Shown here: one piece after another, positions 1-10,263 of the stretch
Position numbering within the stretch: position 1 is the stretch's first letter
How the letters are laid out: each line of letters starts with the position of its first letter
Assembly (NCBI GenBank): GCA_029204225.1
Contig: CM055095.1
Location: 70,519,957 to 70,583,956 of the forward strand
Length of the DNA: 64,000 nucleotides
Reading direction: 5' to 3'
Source of the DNA: Diphasiastrum complanatum
Lineage: Eukaryota; Streptophyta; Lycopodiopsida; Lycopodiales; Lycopodiaceae
Notes under the pieces: model-generated
The model's database searches: none
What the model saw: the letters and a program-made list of their open reading frames with translations, nothing else
What the model was told of the DNA's origin: nothing
Program-made: the position numbers and the translations under genes

Positions 1-10
1 CTCACTAAAA

Positions 11-170
11 AACGAAGCACATAGCTATCAAATATCATGTGATTTGGGACTTAGTCGAGAAGAAGAAAATTGGGGTTAATCCAATTGCCACTATGAAATG
101 GAGCTGTAGAACAACTGATCAGACAGATCTTGATTCTATTAACAAAGCGTGTAGTTTACTTGACAAAGGA
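11..170 (+). pseudogene. Ty1/copia RNase H C-terminal remnant
   Basis: The reading frame starting near position 12 gives KHIAIKYHVIWDLVEKKKI, which matches the end of copia RNase H (usual pattern KHIdIkyHfiRdxVe, followed by a Q-L-A-D segment). The Q-L-A-D part is decayed and stops follow. It is the 3' end of a copia pol whose remainder lies left of the window. The DNA after it (about 190-1000) would then be its 3' LTR. The family call rests on a short match. Confidence 0.6.
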
Positions 171-189
171 TAAGAAATGAAAGCGAACT

Positions 190-1000
190 CGAAACATTTT
201 TATTCGTAATCAACCTTGAAGGATTCGTGAACTTTGTCTTGCAGTCAGCTCGAAAGATTTGCGAAACAGTTTCTTGTAGAAGCTCGTGGCTTTCTAGTTG
301 GAGCTCAAAAGATTCGTGAATAGAATCTTGTGACGAAATATTTTGTTTCTTGTTTAAATTTCAGTTGTCGCGAATAATTCACAAAATCTTCTAGAGTTTT
401 TCAAGCTCAAGAATTGGCATATGTCGCGAACAATTCGTGAAAGACGAATATGTCGCGAAGAGACAAGTGTCGCGAACAATTCGTGAAACACGAATCTGAG
501 ATGAAGAGATGGACTTTCGCGAATAATTCGTGAACAAAATTTATTCGACCTTGGAAACAAAACGTCTATTTGAATATCAACCGTCGTAAACGATTAGATA
601 TCTACTGTTATAGCATTGAAAGGCCAAAAGACCTTTAAATAAAAGGCCAAAAGACCTGTCCTATAACAATATAAATACATGTGCACTACTCGTTGTAACT
701 CACTCAATCAGAGACACAACAATGAGATAAGACAACAAGAGATTTATATTGATGAATCAGATTCAGAGTTATAAATTTTTTTGTTAATCAATAGTTTCTT
801 ATTGTCTAAATTGTCTTAAGTTGTTTTTTACTTTTGTATACAATTTTTGCACACATATTTAATCAGAACTAATACTGTTCTATTAGTACATAGATAAGAT
901 ATAGACCCGATTGAAGACGCTGATATTAGTTTGTTTTATTCAAACTTTCATCGTGTTCTCTGTAGAAGAATAATTACTATTTTTTCTACAAAAAATGATT
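190..1000 (+). repeat. LTR-like region of a copia element
   Basis: This non-coding stretch follows a copia RNase H remnant, where a 3' LTR is expected. It holds four imperfect copies of a 20-bp unit (GTCGCGAACAATTCGTGAAA at 423 and 469, variants at 367 and 517), a duplicated AAAGGCCAAAAGACCT, and a TATA-like TATAAATA near 671 followed by a leader-like stretch. I could not fix the exact LTR ends, and no second LTR is inside the window. Confidence 0.4.
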
Positions 1001-1051
1001 GATGTGACAGTTGTCATGTGCAAAATGACACATGGCTAAATCTGACTAGGG

Positions 1052-1162
1052 CACGTGGCAAATTCCCACGTGACCCTCATCAATGAGTCATAAATACTAT
1101 ATGGACTGACATGTGGACCACTAAAATAATGCCCCGTGTCTCATGTCAGTTTTCCACACGTG
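1052..1162. promoter_or_regulatory. Three CACGTG G-box cores
   Basis: CACGTG occurs at 1052-1057, 1067-1072 and 1157-1162. The first two form a mirrored pair 15 bp apart. G-boxes bind plant bZIP and bHLH factors. They lie 330-440 bp upstream of the histone H3-like reading frame, so they could be part of its promoter. A TATA-like ATAAATACTATA lies near 1090. The motif is seen; its use is inferred. Confidence 0.4.
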
Positions 1163-1232
1163 TGAATTTTTTTTTAGAAATACTCCCACGAATTTTTGAT
1201 TTTCTCATAAATTTTCAGTTTTTACATCCCAA

Positions 1233-1299
1233 TATCGATCTCAAGCACGTCCAACAGCCTTCTAGTACCCGCCAACGCCCCTCGTGCTTGAGATCGATA
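1233..1299. repeat. 17-bp perfect inverted repeat (stem-loop)
   Basis: TATCGATCTCAAGCACG at 1233-1249 is exactly reverse-complemented at 1283-1299, with a 33-nt loop between. In RNA it would form a strong hairpin about 200 nt upstream of the histone H3-like start. It may be a leader hairpin, a small-RNA foldback or a transposon remnant. Confidence 0.7.
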
Positions 1300-1523
1300 C
1301 CGCTATATCTCGGATATCACTTTTGAGCACGAAACTTCAACTCCTTTTTTTCTGTTAATAATCTTGCGTTCCAAACCGATACTTTGTCTATCAATCTTCT
1401 TTCTGTTGCAATTTTTTTTTTGTCTTTTCTTTCACAAATATTTTTGTGTCTTTTCTTCTACAAATTTTTTTTGTGTCCTTATTTTATATCTGACCATGAT
1501 GGCTAGGATGAAGGCCACTGCCC

Positions 1524-2417
1524 ATGCTATTACCTCTGTACAGCCCTCCCGTGCCCATGTCCCCTGGTATTGGTCATAAATGTGGCAGGAAGCAGATATG
1601 GTTGAGGGAGATTAGAAAACTCCATAGATCAACTGAATTGTTGATCCCTAGATCTCCTTTATGTCGATCTGTTAGAAATGTCACCCTGTCACTTGGGCTA
1701 GATGTTCATTTTGTCATGCCAGCCATGCAGGCCTTACAAGGTGTTGCTAAAGATTTCTTGTCTCAGTTTTTTGAGGATTTCTGTCTTCTGGCAATGCATA
1801 GTAAGTGTGTTACCATCGTGCCTAAAGAATTCATTATTCTCAAACGACTTCGGGACCAGTATTCAAGTCTTTATGTGAATAATGCTAGCACCTCCAAAGA
1901 CCTGCCTTTGTATAGAACTGATTTGCTAACTACCTCAAGGAAGAAAAGGAAGCAGGTTGTTCCTAAGAAAGCTGGATCTCATAAGCCAACTGCTTCTCTT
2001 CCTCCTAAGTCTGAATCAGATTTTGATTCAAAAGCAGAATCTCCATCTCCCCCTCTTGTTATTCATCTAGTTCCTCAGAAGGTTTCTTCATCGAAGGTGG
2101 AGATTGCCCAAGAGGAGCTTGATAAGATAACTGAAAAATCCATTAGTATTGTAAGGACATCGGATTCAAAACCTGTACATAACCTTTTTGTTAGAATCTC
2201 ATATGATTCCAATCAGATTTTTTTTTATTCTGACCATTACAATCAATATGAGGCTTATTTAGGCAATAAAATTGATTTGCTTGGAAATTATTTTGACTTT
2301 TTCCTTTCAGATTCAAATAGAAGCTATAGATTAGGTCCCAAATTTTGTACAGAGCTTAAAGATAAAAGTTCAAAAATCACAGATGTGATTGTTGAAGCCG
2401 GTTCGTTTTTGTTGTGA
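1524..2417 (+). CDS. Histone H3-like fold protein with long C-terminal extension
   Basis: This open frame has 297 codons. Residues 27-110 align without gaps to the H3 histone fold: LREIRKLHRSTELLI corresponds to the alpha-N/alpha-1 region, QALQGVAKDFLSQFFED to alpha-2, and HSKCVTIVPKEF to the loop-2/alpha-3 region of canonical H3. Loop 1 has canonical length, unlike CENH3, which has a longer one. The K/R-rich H3 tail is missing from this frame, but the overlapping frame from ATG 1499 reads MARMKATAHA, which recalls the H3 N-terminus, so a one-base shift near 1560 probably separated them. A nuclear-localisation-like cluster lies at residues 138-149. The rest of the extension, about 145 residues, has no family I recognise. 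Ordinary H3 ends right after the fold, so this extension is exceptional. Confidence 0.6.
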   Translation: MLLPLYSPPVPMSPGIGHKCGRKQIWLREIRKLHRSTELLIPRSPLCRSVRNVTLSLGLDVHFVMPAMQALQGVAKDFLSQFFEDFCLLAMHSKCVTIVPKEFIILKRLRDQYSSLYVNNASTSKDLPLYRTDLLTTSRKKRKQVVPKKAGSHKPTASLPPKSESDFDSKAESPSPPLVIHLVPQKVSSSKVEIAQEELDKITEKSISIVRTSDSKPVHNLFVRISYDSNQIFFYSDHYNQYEAYLGNKIDLLGNYFDFFLSDSNRSYRLGPKFCTELKDKSSKITDVIVEAGSFLL

Positions 2418-2914
2418 GTCCATTTTTCATGGGTGTTGTGAAGGCAAAAGAGGCCACTTTTGAAAAGGCTGTATATTTCATCAATTGCAGTCTTGTGGCC
2501 AAATTCTACTTGATTCCATATGAGATAAGTAAGCTTTGCTATATGTTGTTGATTTTTTTTATTTTGATCATTATGCTCATGTCAGAATAGATTTTAATTT
2601 TCATTTTGCTTGTTGTAGTCGGCATTGAATCTTGAATATTCTTTCAATAAAAATAAATAAGGAGAGAATATCAAATTTCCTATGTATAAAAATAAACTCA
2701 GCTGAAAATACACATAGAGAATTTGATTCTCTACTTCATGATGTCGTGCGTGAAATACCAACAACGACAACTTCTATTGGGGAGATAACAGTTAAATCTC
2801 TCAAGGTATATACAATTTATCTCTGATATACATCTTTTTATTTTTTAAATCTATCGTCATAGCATGAATAAATTATATGTCATAATATTAATAATTCTTG
2901 TTGAATATTTGTAG

Positions 2915-3013
2915 TGTGTACAACAACCAAAGGATGTTTTTAGTTGTGCTTGGTTAGTCCTGTACAACACAAAGCAGTGGTACAATCTACAAGTCGATAT
3001 AGATATTGAAAAG
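2915..3013 (+). CDS. Exon 3 of the H3/Ulp1-like locus
   Basis: The 99-nt exon lies between TTTGTAG and GGTAAAA splice signals, is open in phase 0 and encodes 33 residues starting CVQQPKDVFSCAWLVLY. The Q-Q-P-K-D-x-x-S-C arrangement mimics the cysteine motif of Ulp1 proteases (QQ-x-N-x-x-D-C-G), with Asp and Gly replaced by Ser and Ala. The candidate catalytic Cys is kept. The donor of the preceding exon (2805, TCTCAAG|GTATAT) is also in phase 0. Confidence 0.5.
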
Positions 3014-3110
3014 GTAAAATTTTGCTCATTTGTTGTTCTATTGATTCAAAATTTTATTTCATTAGTGTGATTATTAGTTATTTACTCATTCACCTGTTTT
3101 GTGATGACAG

Positions 3111-3341
3111 TTTTCATTTGAGCTGCACAATTCCGATGATGTATATAGATTGCGACAAGAGTTGATCAAAACTTTTGTACAAAATGGCATAGCTTTTGTG
3201 CTAGAGCTTGAGGGTGCTGTAAAGAAGCCTGCTCTTGCTCTAACATCCTTTCAAGTTGCTGAGGATGCAGAGCTTATTTTATATGATCAGAAAGGCATAC
3301 AAGTCCTTCCTAATATAGAGGAAGGCGAAATTACAGGATAG
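3111..3341 (+). CDS. Terminal exon 4 of the H3/Ulp1-like locus
   Basis: The acceptor TGATGACAG is followed by 76 open codons and TAG. The start, FSFELHNSDDVYRLRQELI, resembles the C-terminal helix of plant transposon-type Ulp1 domains (F-x-x-x-D-x-x-x-x-R-x-x-L). The remainder is acidic and unrecognised. It joins exon 3 in phase 0 with no break. Confidence 0.5.
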   Translation, partial: FSFELHNSDDVYRLRQELIKTFVQNGIAFVLELEGAVKKPALALTSFQVAEDAELILYDQKGIQVLPNIEEGEITG

Positions 3342-3758
3342 GAGATTGTTGCCATCACAGCACCTGATACTAATATAGAAAATATAGATAAAGTTACTGA
3401 ATAGAATTTCAAGTGTAAATGTGTATATATTACCATCCAAAAAAGGAGACAAATCATAAATGTAAACAACCCATTTGTGGGATTTGTATTGATATCAATA
3501 TAGATTCTTACAATGAAGTTGTGTCCATTGTACAATACTAGATTGCTGATAAAAGACAAGATTCTTGTTTTTATCTTGAGTATCAATGATGAACGTGTAT
3601 TTTTTGATAGTAAATCTCAGTGTTCTTCCATCAGTTGAATAGTTTCGCCAATATCTCTGCATTTGATCTCGAGCTCATGTCTTTTACGTATTTGCATAAA
3701 TTTAACACAAAGTATGTTCCTTTTTGTATAAAGATTATACGAGCAATTTTTGAAAGAA

Positions 3759-4132
3759 TTATACAAAAAAAATAGAATGTTTACAATTACTTACGAGTTT
3801 ACCATTTGAAATGAATATGAAGTTGGAAAATATATCATCTTGTAGGAGCAACAGTTCCTGCCTGATGTAATTTAGGCTCCAATCCTCTTCCACCTCAACA
3901 CATGTCAAAAGTGCGTCATTGTATATTATTTCAATCTTTTTCACTTAGAATGGCCAGTGGCTTCCAAGTCTTGATCGAGTGGCACCCATTTACTCCTATT
4001 CTTTTTCCATCTTTGATAATGGAACCATAAGCTCAACATTTGCTTTTCTATTTGATAGCGAAAGCACATGGAAGACATTTTAATTCTGCATTCTATTTCT
4101 CCATCTGATTTTTTGTCCCAGTCTTTATCCAT
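3759..4132 (-). other. Unidentified coding-like segments
   Basis: Two minus-strand frames (4132 to 3941 and 3944 to 3759) are shifted by one base relative to each other but look like one protein. The first is rich in Lys and Trp, and the second begins KKIEIIYNDALLTCVEVEED. A donor-like GTAAGT follows GKL near 3797. I recognise no domain. They converge on the H3-like locus tail to tail and could be a second captured gene fragment or chance frames. Confidence 0.25.
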
Positions 4133-4453
4133 AAGTTCAGATAATAAACTATCTGATAAATTTTTGCATACAAACAGTGTTGGAGTTTTGTGTATGTCAG
4201 TTACGAATCATGATAGAATCCTCACGACAACACCACACGAGCACCATAGCAACCAACAGTTAAACTTGCTGCTCAATTGAGAAGTTCCTTGAGAACTTCT
4301 ACATTACCATGATATTTAACAGATCAATAATCGAACATAGATGTTATATGAAATGAGTTATTGCAAGACATAGAGAAAACTGATATTCCATCACCTGTTA
4401 CTATTCCTAGACAAGAGCACCCTCCCCAGGGAATTGACATTTTATCTCCACTC

Positions 4454-4774
4454 CTACAACCTCAAATTTGTATGTCTTTCCATTTTCTGACGAGATTTCC
4501 AACCACTACATATACAAATTAAAATTTTGGCAGATTCAACTAGAGTATGGTTCTTCCTCTCGGCTAAGCCATTAGACTGAGGACTGTAAGGAGTGATGAA
4601 TGGCTGCTCAATGCCTTGGCTTTGGCAGTACTCCTTAAACTCGATAGAGATATATTCTCCACCGTTGTTTGACTTGAGGGCCTTAATCATCCTTCGAGTC
4701 TCCTTCTCTGCACGCTCTTTGAAGATTCTGAAGCAGTTAAAGGCTTCTGATTTCTTCTTTATAAAATAAACCAT
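4454..4774 (-). pseudogene. Ty1/copia integrase core fragment
   Basis: The minus-strand frame contains NNGGEYISIEFKEYCQSQGI and TPYSPQSNGLAERKNHTLVE, the classic copia integrase core. The usual DNGGE aspartate is Asn here, and the catalytic Glu region (GLAERKN) is kept. The frame is cut at both ends. It points away from the plus-strand copia gag that starts at 5357, so it belongs to another insertion. Confidence 0.8.
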
Positions 4775-5286
4775 CGTCCTTTTGGAAAATTCATCAATAG
4801 CAATCCTCTAGCAATATATTGATGGCTAGATGGGTTTCCTAGTCTGTTTACCAACTAGATACTCTTGACAGACAAGTAACTCGACTCTTTCACGAGGATA
4901 GTCGTGGTCAAAAATAATAGATTGTCTAGACATTCATTGTGAACCATTCCTGGGCACAAGATTGTGATCTGATTGTTGTATTCACAACTGCTTAATTCAG
5001 ATTCTCTATTCTTCTTATGTGTATTGCACTACGAATGATTTCTTATAGTTTTCTTTCTCTATGACACTCACTCAATTCAGAATGTCTATCCCGAAGGTAG
5101 CATGGCTGTCTTAGATGCCTAACTGTTCGCTCCTTCATGGTTGTTTTTGACACCTACAAGACATTCCTCTATTCGATATAAGTTAATGCTTATGTTGTAG
5201 TTTTGGTAAAGATCTTGAAATGTTCTCTATGTTGGAGCTGTGTATCTTCTTCTGCACCTAATTTATTTGAGAGCACCCTAACAGAG

Positions 5287-5299
5287 TGGTATTAGAGCT
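5287..5299 (+). other. Copia primer-binding site
   Basis: TGGTATTAGAGCT is one base from TGGTATCAGAGC, the plant copia primer-binding site complementary to initiator Met-tRNA. The LTR would end just before it, near 5282. A gag frame starts 58 bp downstream. Confidence 0.7.
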
Positions 5300-5356
5300 T
5301 ACATTCCAAACTACTATTAATATGCGAAATTGTTTACTATACTTAGATCATTCATC

Positions 5357-6230
5357 ATGGAGAGAACATCTTCAGAAATTCGCTTGATTAACCAGTTCAA
5401 TGGTGACGACTTCCACATGTAAAAGTTCAGGATGAAAATGATACTCACAGAAAAAAAACTCTAGGGATACGTCAATGGTTCAATAGCCAGACTGGCTGAA
5501 CCTGACATGCTGACTGCCTGGGAAGCTAAGGATGGCAAAGCTCTTGCCATTGTATCTCTGAATCTTAAAGATTTACAAATAGCTCATGTAGCTAACTGTT
5601 CCAGCTCCAAAGACGCATGGGACATTCGTATTGGTCTATGCGAGACAATAGATGTATCGACTCGTCTCTTCTTGAGAAAGAAGTTCTTGTCACTCAAGAT
5701 GAGTGAAGGGACCTTAGTCACAGATCATCTGAATGATTTCAAACAACTACTCATTCAGCTAGCTATAGTAGGTTCGCCAGTATCAGACGAAGATGCTAAC
5801 ATGTCTCTTCTGTCTAGTCTTCCTCTCTCTTACGACAATTTAGTATTGCTACTCGGTAATACTCCTAACCTGTCTCTCCAAAAGGTGACAGCAAGCTTAT
5901 TGTAGGAAGAAGTAATAAGGAAAAGCATATCCACATCGAATATGAAGACAGTCGCTCTCTATTCAAATAAGGAACAGCTCCCAAAGAAGGGACAAGAGAA
6001 CAAAAGCTGAGCAAACTGATTCAGATCATCAATCACAACAACACAATCGACAACATCAACAACCTAAGACTAGACTCTTCTGCAAGTATTGCAAGAGAAC
6101 CACCAACCACGACATCAAAGATTGTCGAGTTCTCAAGCATAACAAAGCCAAGAAGAAGATTCAGCAGGATGCCAGTGTTGAAAATGAAAAATCATCTATC
6201 TTAACTTTAGGGTTGTCACAAAGTTCTTTC
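5357..6230 (+). pseudogene. Ty1/copia gag, broken by stops
   Basis: From ATG 5357 the frame begins MERTSSEIRLINQFNGDDF, a typical copia gag start (the element names what the LTR–PBS spacing predicts). It continues through LNLKDLQIAHVANCSSSKD-type UBN2 gag sequence in 5507-5905. A CCHC knuckle, CKYCKRTTNHDIKDC, lies near 6080-6125. Stops near 5421, 5461 and 5903 break the frame. No protease, integrase or RT follows, so the copy is truncated after gag. Confidence 0.8.
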
Positions 6231-6984
6231 TATGTGAGTTTGTTGTTTCATAATGTAAATTCCAAATTTGGCCTAGAAAGAACTCGAGCTACATGGGTTC
6301 TTCAAGTCTAGTTGGTAATATACAACTTGCATATAGATTGTAGACTTAGAAATGTCATAAATAGGCTTGTAGAAACTCGTGGCATATCACATGCAATGGT
6401 TGTAAGTGATCCATAGTGACATGCAAGGCATGCACAAAGTGAATTGGACACATGCATGTTGATTTGTACAAATCTAGTTGAAAAAATGACACTTGGTAAA
6501 AGTAGGTAGAAACGCATGCATGAGAAGTGACAAATGTCACTAATACTCTAGTTTTCACGTATAGATGTGGATGGAAGTTGGATGGATGTGGTTCCACATC
6601 GAGCTACCTCAAACTCCCTAAATATGTGTAGACATTCTCATAATCTTTGATGAAGAATCAAGCTTTGAAGCTATTCCATGCCATTTTGGATCTACACTAT
6701 CATTTGCTTGAATAATGCTCTCTCTTTCTCTCTCTAACTCGAGTAGAGGCTTATGCTAATGCATTAACTTCTTGTACTTTTTCTCTCTTGTCTTTCATAG
6801 CTATCATTCTTTGATTCTTAGCATGCTAGATTGTAATTAATCCATAAAATTCTGTACTAGATCTTGGCATTCAATCTAGAATCAGTTTATGTGCTAATCA
6901 CCAATCTTTATAAGATCATTCACACTTGAAAATCATTCCCCGCACGTGTGAACTTGCTAGAAATTTTGTCATGGTATTAGAGCC
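6230..6984 (+). repeat. Copia LTR-like region with primer-binding site
   Basis: TGGTATTAGAGCC at 6972-6984 is a copia primer-binding site, so the DNA just upstream should be a 5' LTR. It ends near TTTTGTCA (6971) and contains a TC-rich block (6717-6740). The left LTR edge is not resolved. No protein match was seen in 6230-6970. Confidence 0.5.
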
Positions 6985-7739
6985 AAATTAAGCTTTGCGT
7001 GCTATTATCTCTGATTGTTAAAGAATTTGTGAGCCCAATTCAAGCAAAAAAAACAGTTTATCACTTTTCTTTACCTTTCTTGAAAAGTGTTTGGATCAAA
7101 GAGGATAGAAACTGAATTTTTAGATCAGAATTGACATTGTACAAAATTTTGAAATTTCGCACGTGTGAAAATCGGAGATTTTCAGACCTCTTTATTTCCT
7201 TCATATTTGGTCCAAAGATATTGATATTATAGCTTGATGGAAAGCTTATGAACTGTACTTTCCATTGAAATTGACCTCAAATCAATCTGATGTATCTATC
7301 AAGAGTTATAAGTTCTTAAAGAGGGTAGGGAGAGATTCAAAATCCGAGTGACCACTTTTTGATTTGATTCAATCTTGCTTGATTCTTAATCCATTGTTTT
7401 GAGTATCCAACACAAGAAACTGAAGATCAAGACAAAGTTTGATGTTATTGAACACTTTGAGCCTTCTGTGAATCATTAGTATTTTCTTTTGGAGCGTCTA
7501 ACATGTGCCAAAAGTAGAATCCAACCTTGTCTATGTTCCTCAATTCATTTTGAGAGACTGATCTAGATTATCTTGTTTTGTGGAATATTTGAGATCTATC
7601 TCAGATACAGTTGCAAGTTTTTCACATAGGAAGGAAGCACACCCTTGAAAATACCTATAGTGAAAGAGAGTAGCAACATCAAGTCTAATTGGAACAAGCT
7701 CAAACATATAACTGTCCAATAACAAGAAGTCTTCACAAT

Positions 7740-8687
7740 ATGGCACCTGTAGGAGGATATCTCTTAGAACCAAGTGAAAGACTAAGTACCTCCAATTACT
7801 CAATATGGAAGGTTAGTATGGAGTCAATTTTTATACTCTAGGATGTTATGGACATAGTACTTGGTATTGAGGAGGAGCCTCAAGCACAACTTGAAATACC
7901 AAAGTATAGGAAGAGAGCTAGAATGGCTCTACACTTCATTGAAATGAATGTCTCTAATGATATTCTAAGATAAATAGGATCTTGCACCACTGCCGAAGAA
8001 GCTTGGGATGCACTGAAGTCTATCTATGAAACTAAGAACGCTTCTAGAATACTCACTCTAAGAAATCAGATTTTTCAAAGTTTTCAAAGAAGTGAGGAGA
8101 GTGCATCAAACTATGTTTAGAGAGTAAAAGATCTTCATAGGGAGCTTGCTTGTGTTGGTGTCACAATCAATCAAGATGAGCTAGTACAAGTAGTTCTAAA
8201 TGGCTTAAAAGAAGACTATGATAAATTTGTTCAATCCTTTGCCATAAAGGAGGAGTTGCCCAATTTGGAAACTCTTCAAGGAATTCTCATCTCTGAAGAA
8301 GCTAGGCAAAGTTACAAACTTTCTAGGATGAACAAACTCGAGCATATTGCAAGTGACAAAGCTCTCTTTGTCAAGGACAAGCATAAAGGGAGGAGCAAGA
8401 ACCAGTTTTCTCAAGCTTTCAACAAAGACAAAGACAAGGACAGAGACAAAGATGGTGAAGAGGATGACTCAACTCAAACAAGCAAAACTCTAATTAGAAG
8501 GAAGAAGACTTTATTGCAAGTGATGGAGAAGGATCACTCATGGTGTCAAGCTTTTCTTCAACGCCCTTCAAGAAAGATGGAGCTTGGTGCATCGATAGTG
8601 GAGCCTCTTCACATATGTGTTGTTCAAAGGAGTCTTTTGACTCTATTGTACCTTATTAAGGACTTAAAAGATCTATATATATTGTAA
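7740..8687 (+). pseudogene. Ty1/copia gag (UBN2 type), decayed
   Basis: ATG 7740 starts a frame reading MAPVGGYLLEPSERLSTSNY, then SIWKVSMES, a standard copia gag N-terminus. One frame carries TTAEEAWDALKSIYETKNAS and LTLRNQIFQSFQRSEESASN, with stops in between. From 8256 it is open through a charged KDKDRDKDGEEDD tract. A related but distinct gag starts at 63324. The 5' leader from 6985 to 7739 shows no coding match. Confidence 0.85.
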
Positions 8688-9720
8688 ATGATCATGAATG
8701 CTCTATTGAAGGAATTGGCAACATTCCATTGAAACTTGCTTTTTCTAAAGTTCTATCACTTTCCAATGTTCTTTTTGTTCCTAAGCTTACAAAGAACTTG
8801 ATAAGTGTTGGTAAGTTGCTTGATTGTGGTTGTGATGTAAAATTCAATTCCATTACTTGCCTTATAAAAAAAGATGATGAGATCCTAGCTAATGGATCTA
8901 GATATGGTGGAATCTTCAAGTTAAATTCTTATGAGAATGCAAACTTTTGTGAAGTTGCTCTTATGTCTAAGGAGGAGTTATGGCATAGAAGGTTGGAGCA
9001 TCCTAACTATAAGTCTATGCTTTCTATGATCAAGAATGACAAGGCTATTGGCCTTCCAAGATCACTTTCCAAGGATATCAAGCCTTGTGAGGCTTGTGCT
9101 ATTGCAAAATCACATAGAAATCCATATCAAAAGTCTTTTATTAAGACTTCTCATCCTTTGGAATTAATTCACTTGGATGTTCATTTTTCTTCCTAAAAAA
9201 GTATTGGTGGTACAGCTTGTTTTGTTACCTTCATTGATGATTTTACAGGATATACCTACTTTCTTCAAAAGCTATGGTATTTTATCACTTCCTAGTCTTC
9301 AAAGCTTATGTTGAAACAATTTTCTCTCAAAGTGCTTTAAGATGTGATGGAGGACATCTCCAACAAGTTCTATGAGTATTGTGAGGTTGAAGGGATTAAG
9401 AGAGAGTTTTCTTGTGCTTATTCTCCATCTCAAAATGGAGTTGCTGAAAGAAAAAATCGATCTCTATGTGAATATGCTAAAGCAATCCGAGTAGAAGCTT
9501 CTTTGCCTATTGAATATTGGGGAGAAGCAATTAATTGTGCAAACTATTTGTGCAATAGATTACCTCACAATGCACTTGCAGGAAGATCACCATATGAAGT
9601 CTTGCTTAAGAAGAAACCTAAGGTTGATCACCTTAGAGTTTTTGGATGTGCTTGCTTTGTTCATGTACCCTTGGAACTTCTTCATACACTACTACTCAAA
9701 CTTAATGCATGAAAATAGAG
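8585..9720 (+). pseudogene. Ty1/copia protease and integrase, truncated
   Basis: WCIDSGASSHMC at 8585 is the copia aspartic protease active site, in a frame different from gag. The frame open from 8729 to 9196 holds the zinc-binding pre-integrase segment LWHRRLEHPNY...CEACAIAKSH. The core begins at LIHLDVHFSS and is broken near 9196. The final part (9344-9712) carries SPSQNGVAERKNRSLCEYAK and SPYEVLLKKKPKVDHLRVFG. RT and RNase H are absent; the copy ends near 9720. Confidence 0.85.
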
Positions 9721-10260
9721 CATAGAAGGAAATGAAAATAGGAAGATCTTCAATTAGCAATGCAACAACATTTCGGTACAATATCTAGTGCTCCCAAACT
9801 CGTGGGGAAGGCCTCTATGTATACCCATGAGCTGGTGAATATACAATACTTTGGATTTTACCACTTACAATTGAGTGAACCTCAATCTATAAGAATTTGA
9901 GATCCACCTCTTACTTAATAATAGGAGGCCTCTTTATTAAAAAAATCACAACTTAAGTTGAGATAGTCTAAATTGCTAGCTGCCACATGGTTTTCCATCT
10001 CTTGGGAATTACCATGGGGCTCACAATAAATTTTTAGCCTAGCACTAATTCTCGTGCTCTCAAAATCGGCTCTCAACTTCATCTCTGCTGAAACCCTTTT
10101 GAGTGGAGAGGTTCTGCATCAACACCTCTGGGCATGGCATCAGCTAACATTATCCTCCCCCTATGGTGTTGTAGGTCCCACTGCAATGCTTCAGCTTTGA
10201 TGCTTGATTCTTGGAAAGGCATGGATTAGCATTTGCCTGGGTATAACCAAGAACTTATTG
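9721..10260. other. Unassigned DNA between copia and gypsy remnants
   Basis: No reading frame or repeat edge is recognisable. The stretch CCTCCCCCTATGGTGTTGTAGG and its surroundings could be LTR sequence of the minus-strand gypsy element, but no matching partner is in the window. Confidence 0.3.
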
Positions 10261-10263
10261 ACT

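Larger units (their letters stand above)
1496..3341 (+). pseudogene. Histone H3-like / Ulp1-like chimeric locus, four exons
   Basis: Proposed exons are 1496-2528, 2619-2805, 2915-3013 and 3111-3341, with GT–AG junctions. Exon 1 encodes a histone H3-like fold, a basic patch (SRKKRKQVVPKK) and an acidic Ser-rich linker. The 3' part of exon 1 and exons 2-4 resemble a Ulp1 cysteine protease: VYFINCSLVAKFYLIPYEI fits the segment that normally holds the catalytic HW (here KF), QQPKDVFSC fits the Q-x(5-6)-D-C-G cysteine motif (here SCA), and exon 4 has the closing FSFELHNSDDVYRLRQELI pattern. The frame breaks about three times: near 1560, near 2415 and near 2630. Exons 3 and 4 are clean and end at TAG 3339. 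It is therefore a recent pseudogene or a gene with sequence errors. The H3 match is strong; the Ulp1 match is moderate and rests on remembered patterns. Confidence 0.55.

Noticed and set aside
1233..1299. CRISPR-like or tRNA-like structure
   Set aside because: It is a single stem with a plain loop; there is no repeat-spacer series and no tRNA boxes.
1524..2417. CENH3 (centromeric histone)
   Set aside because: Loop 1 has canonical H3 length, and CENH3 does not carry a long C-terminal extension.
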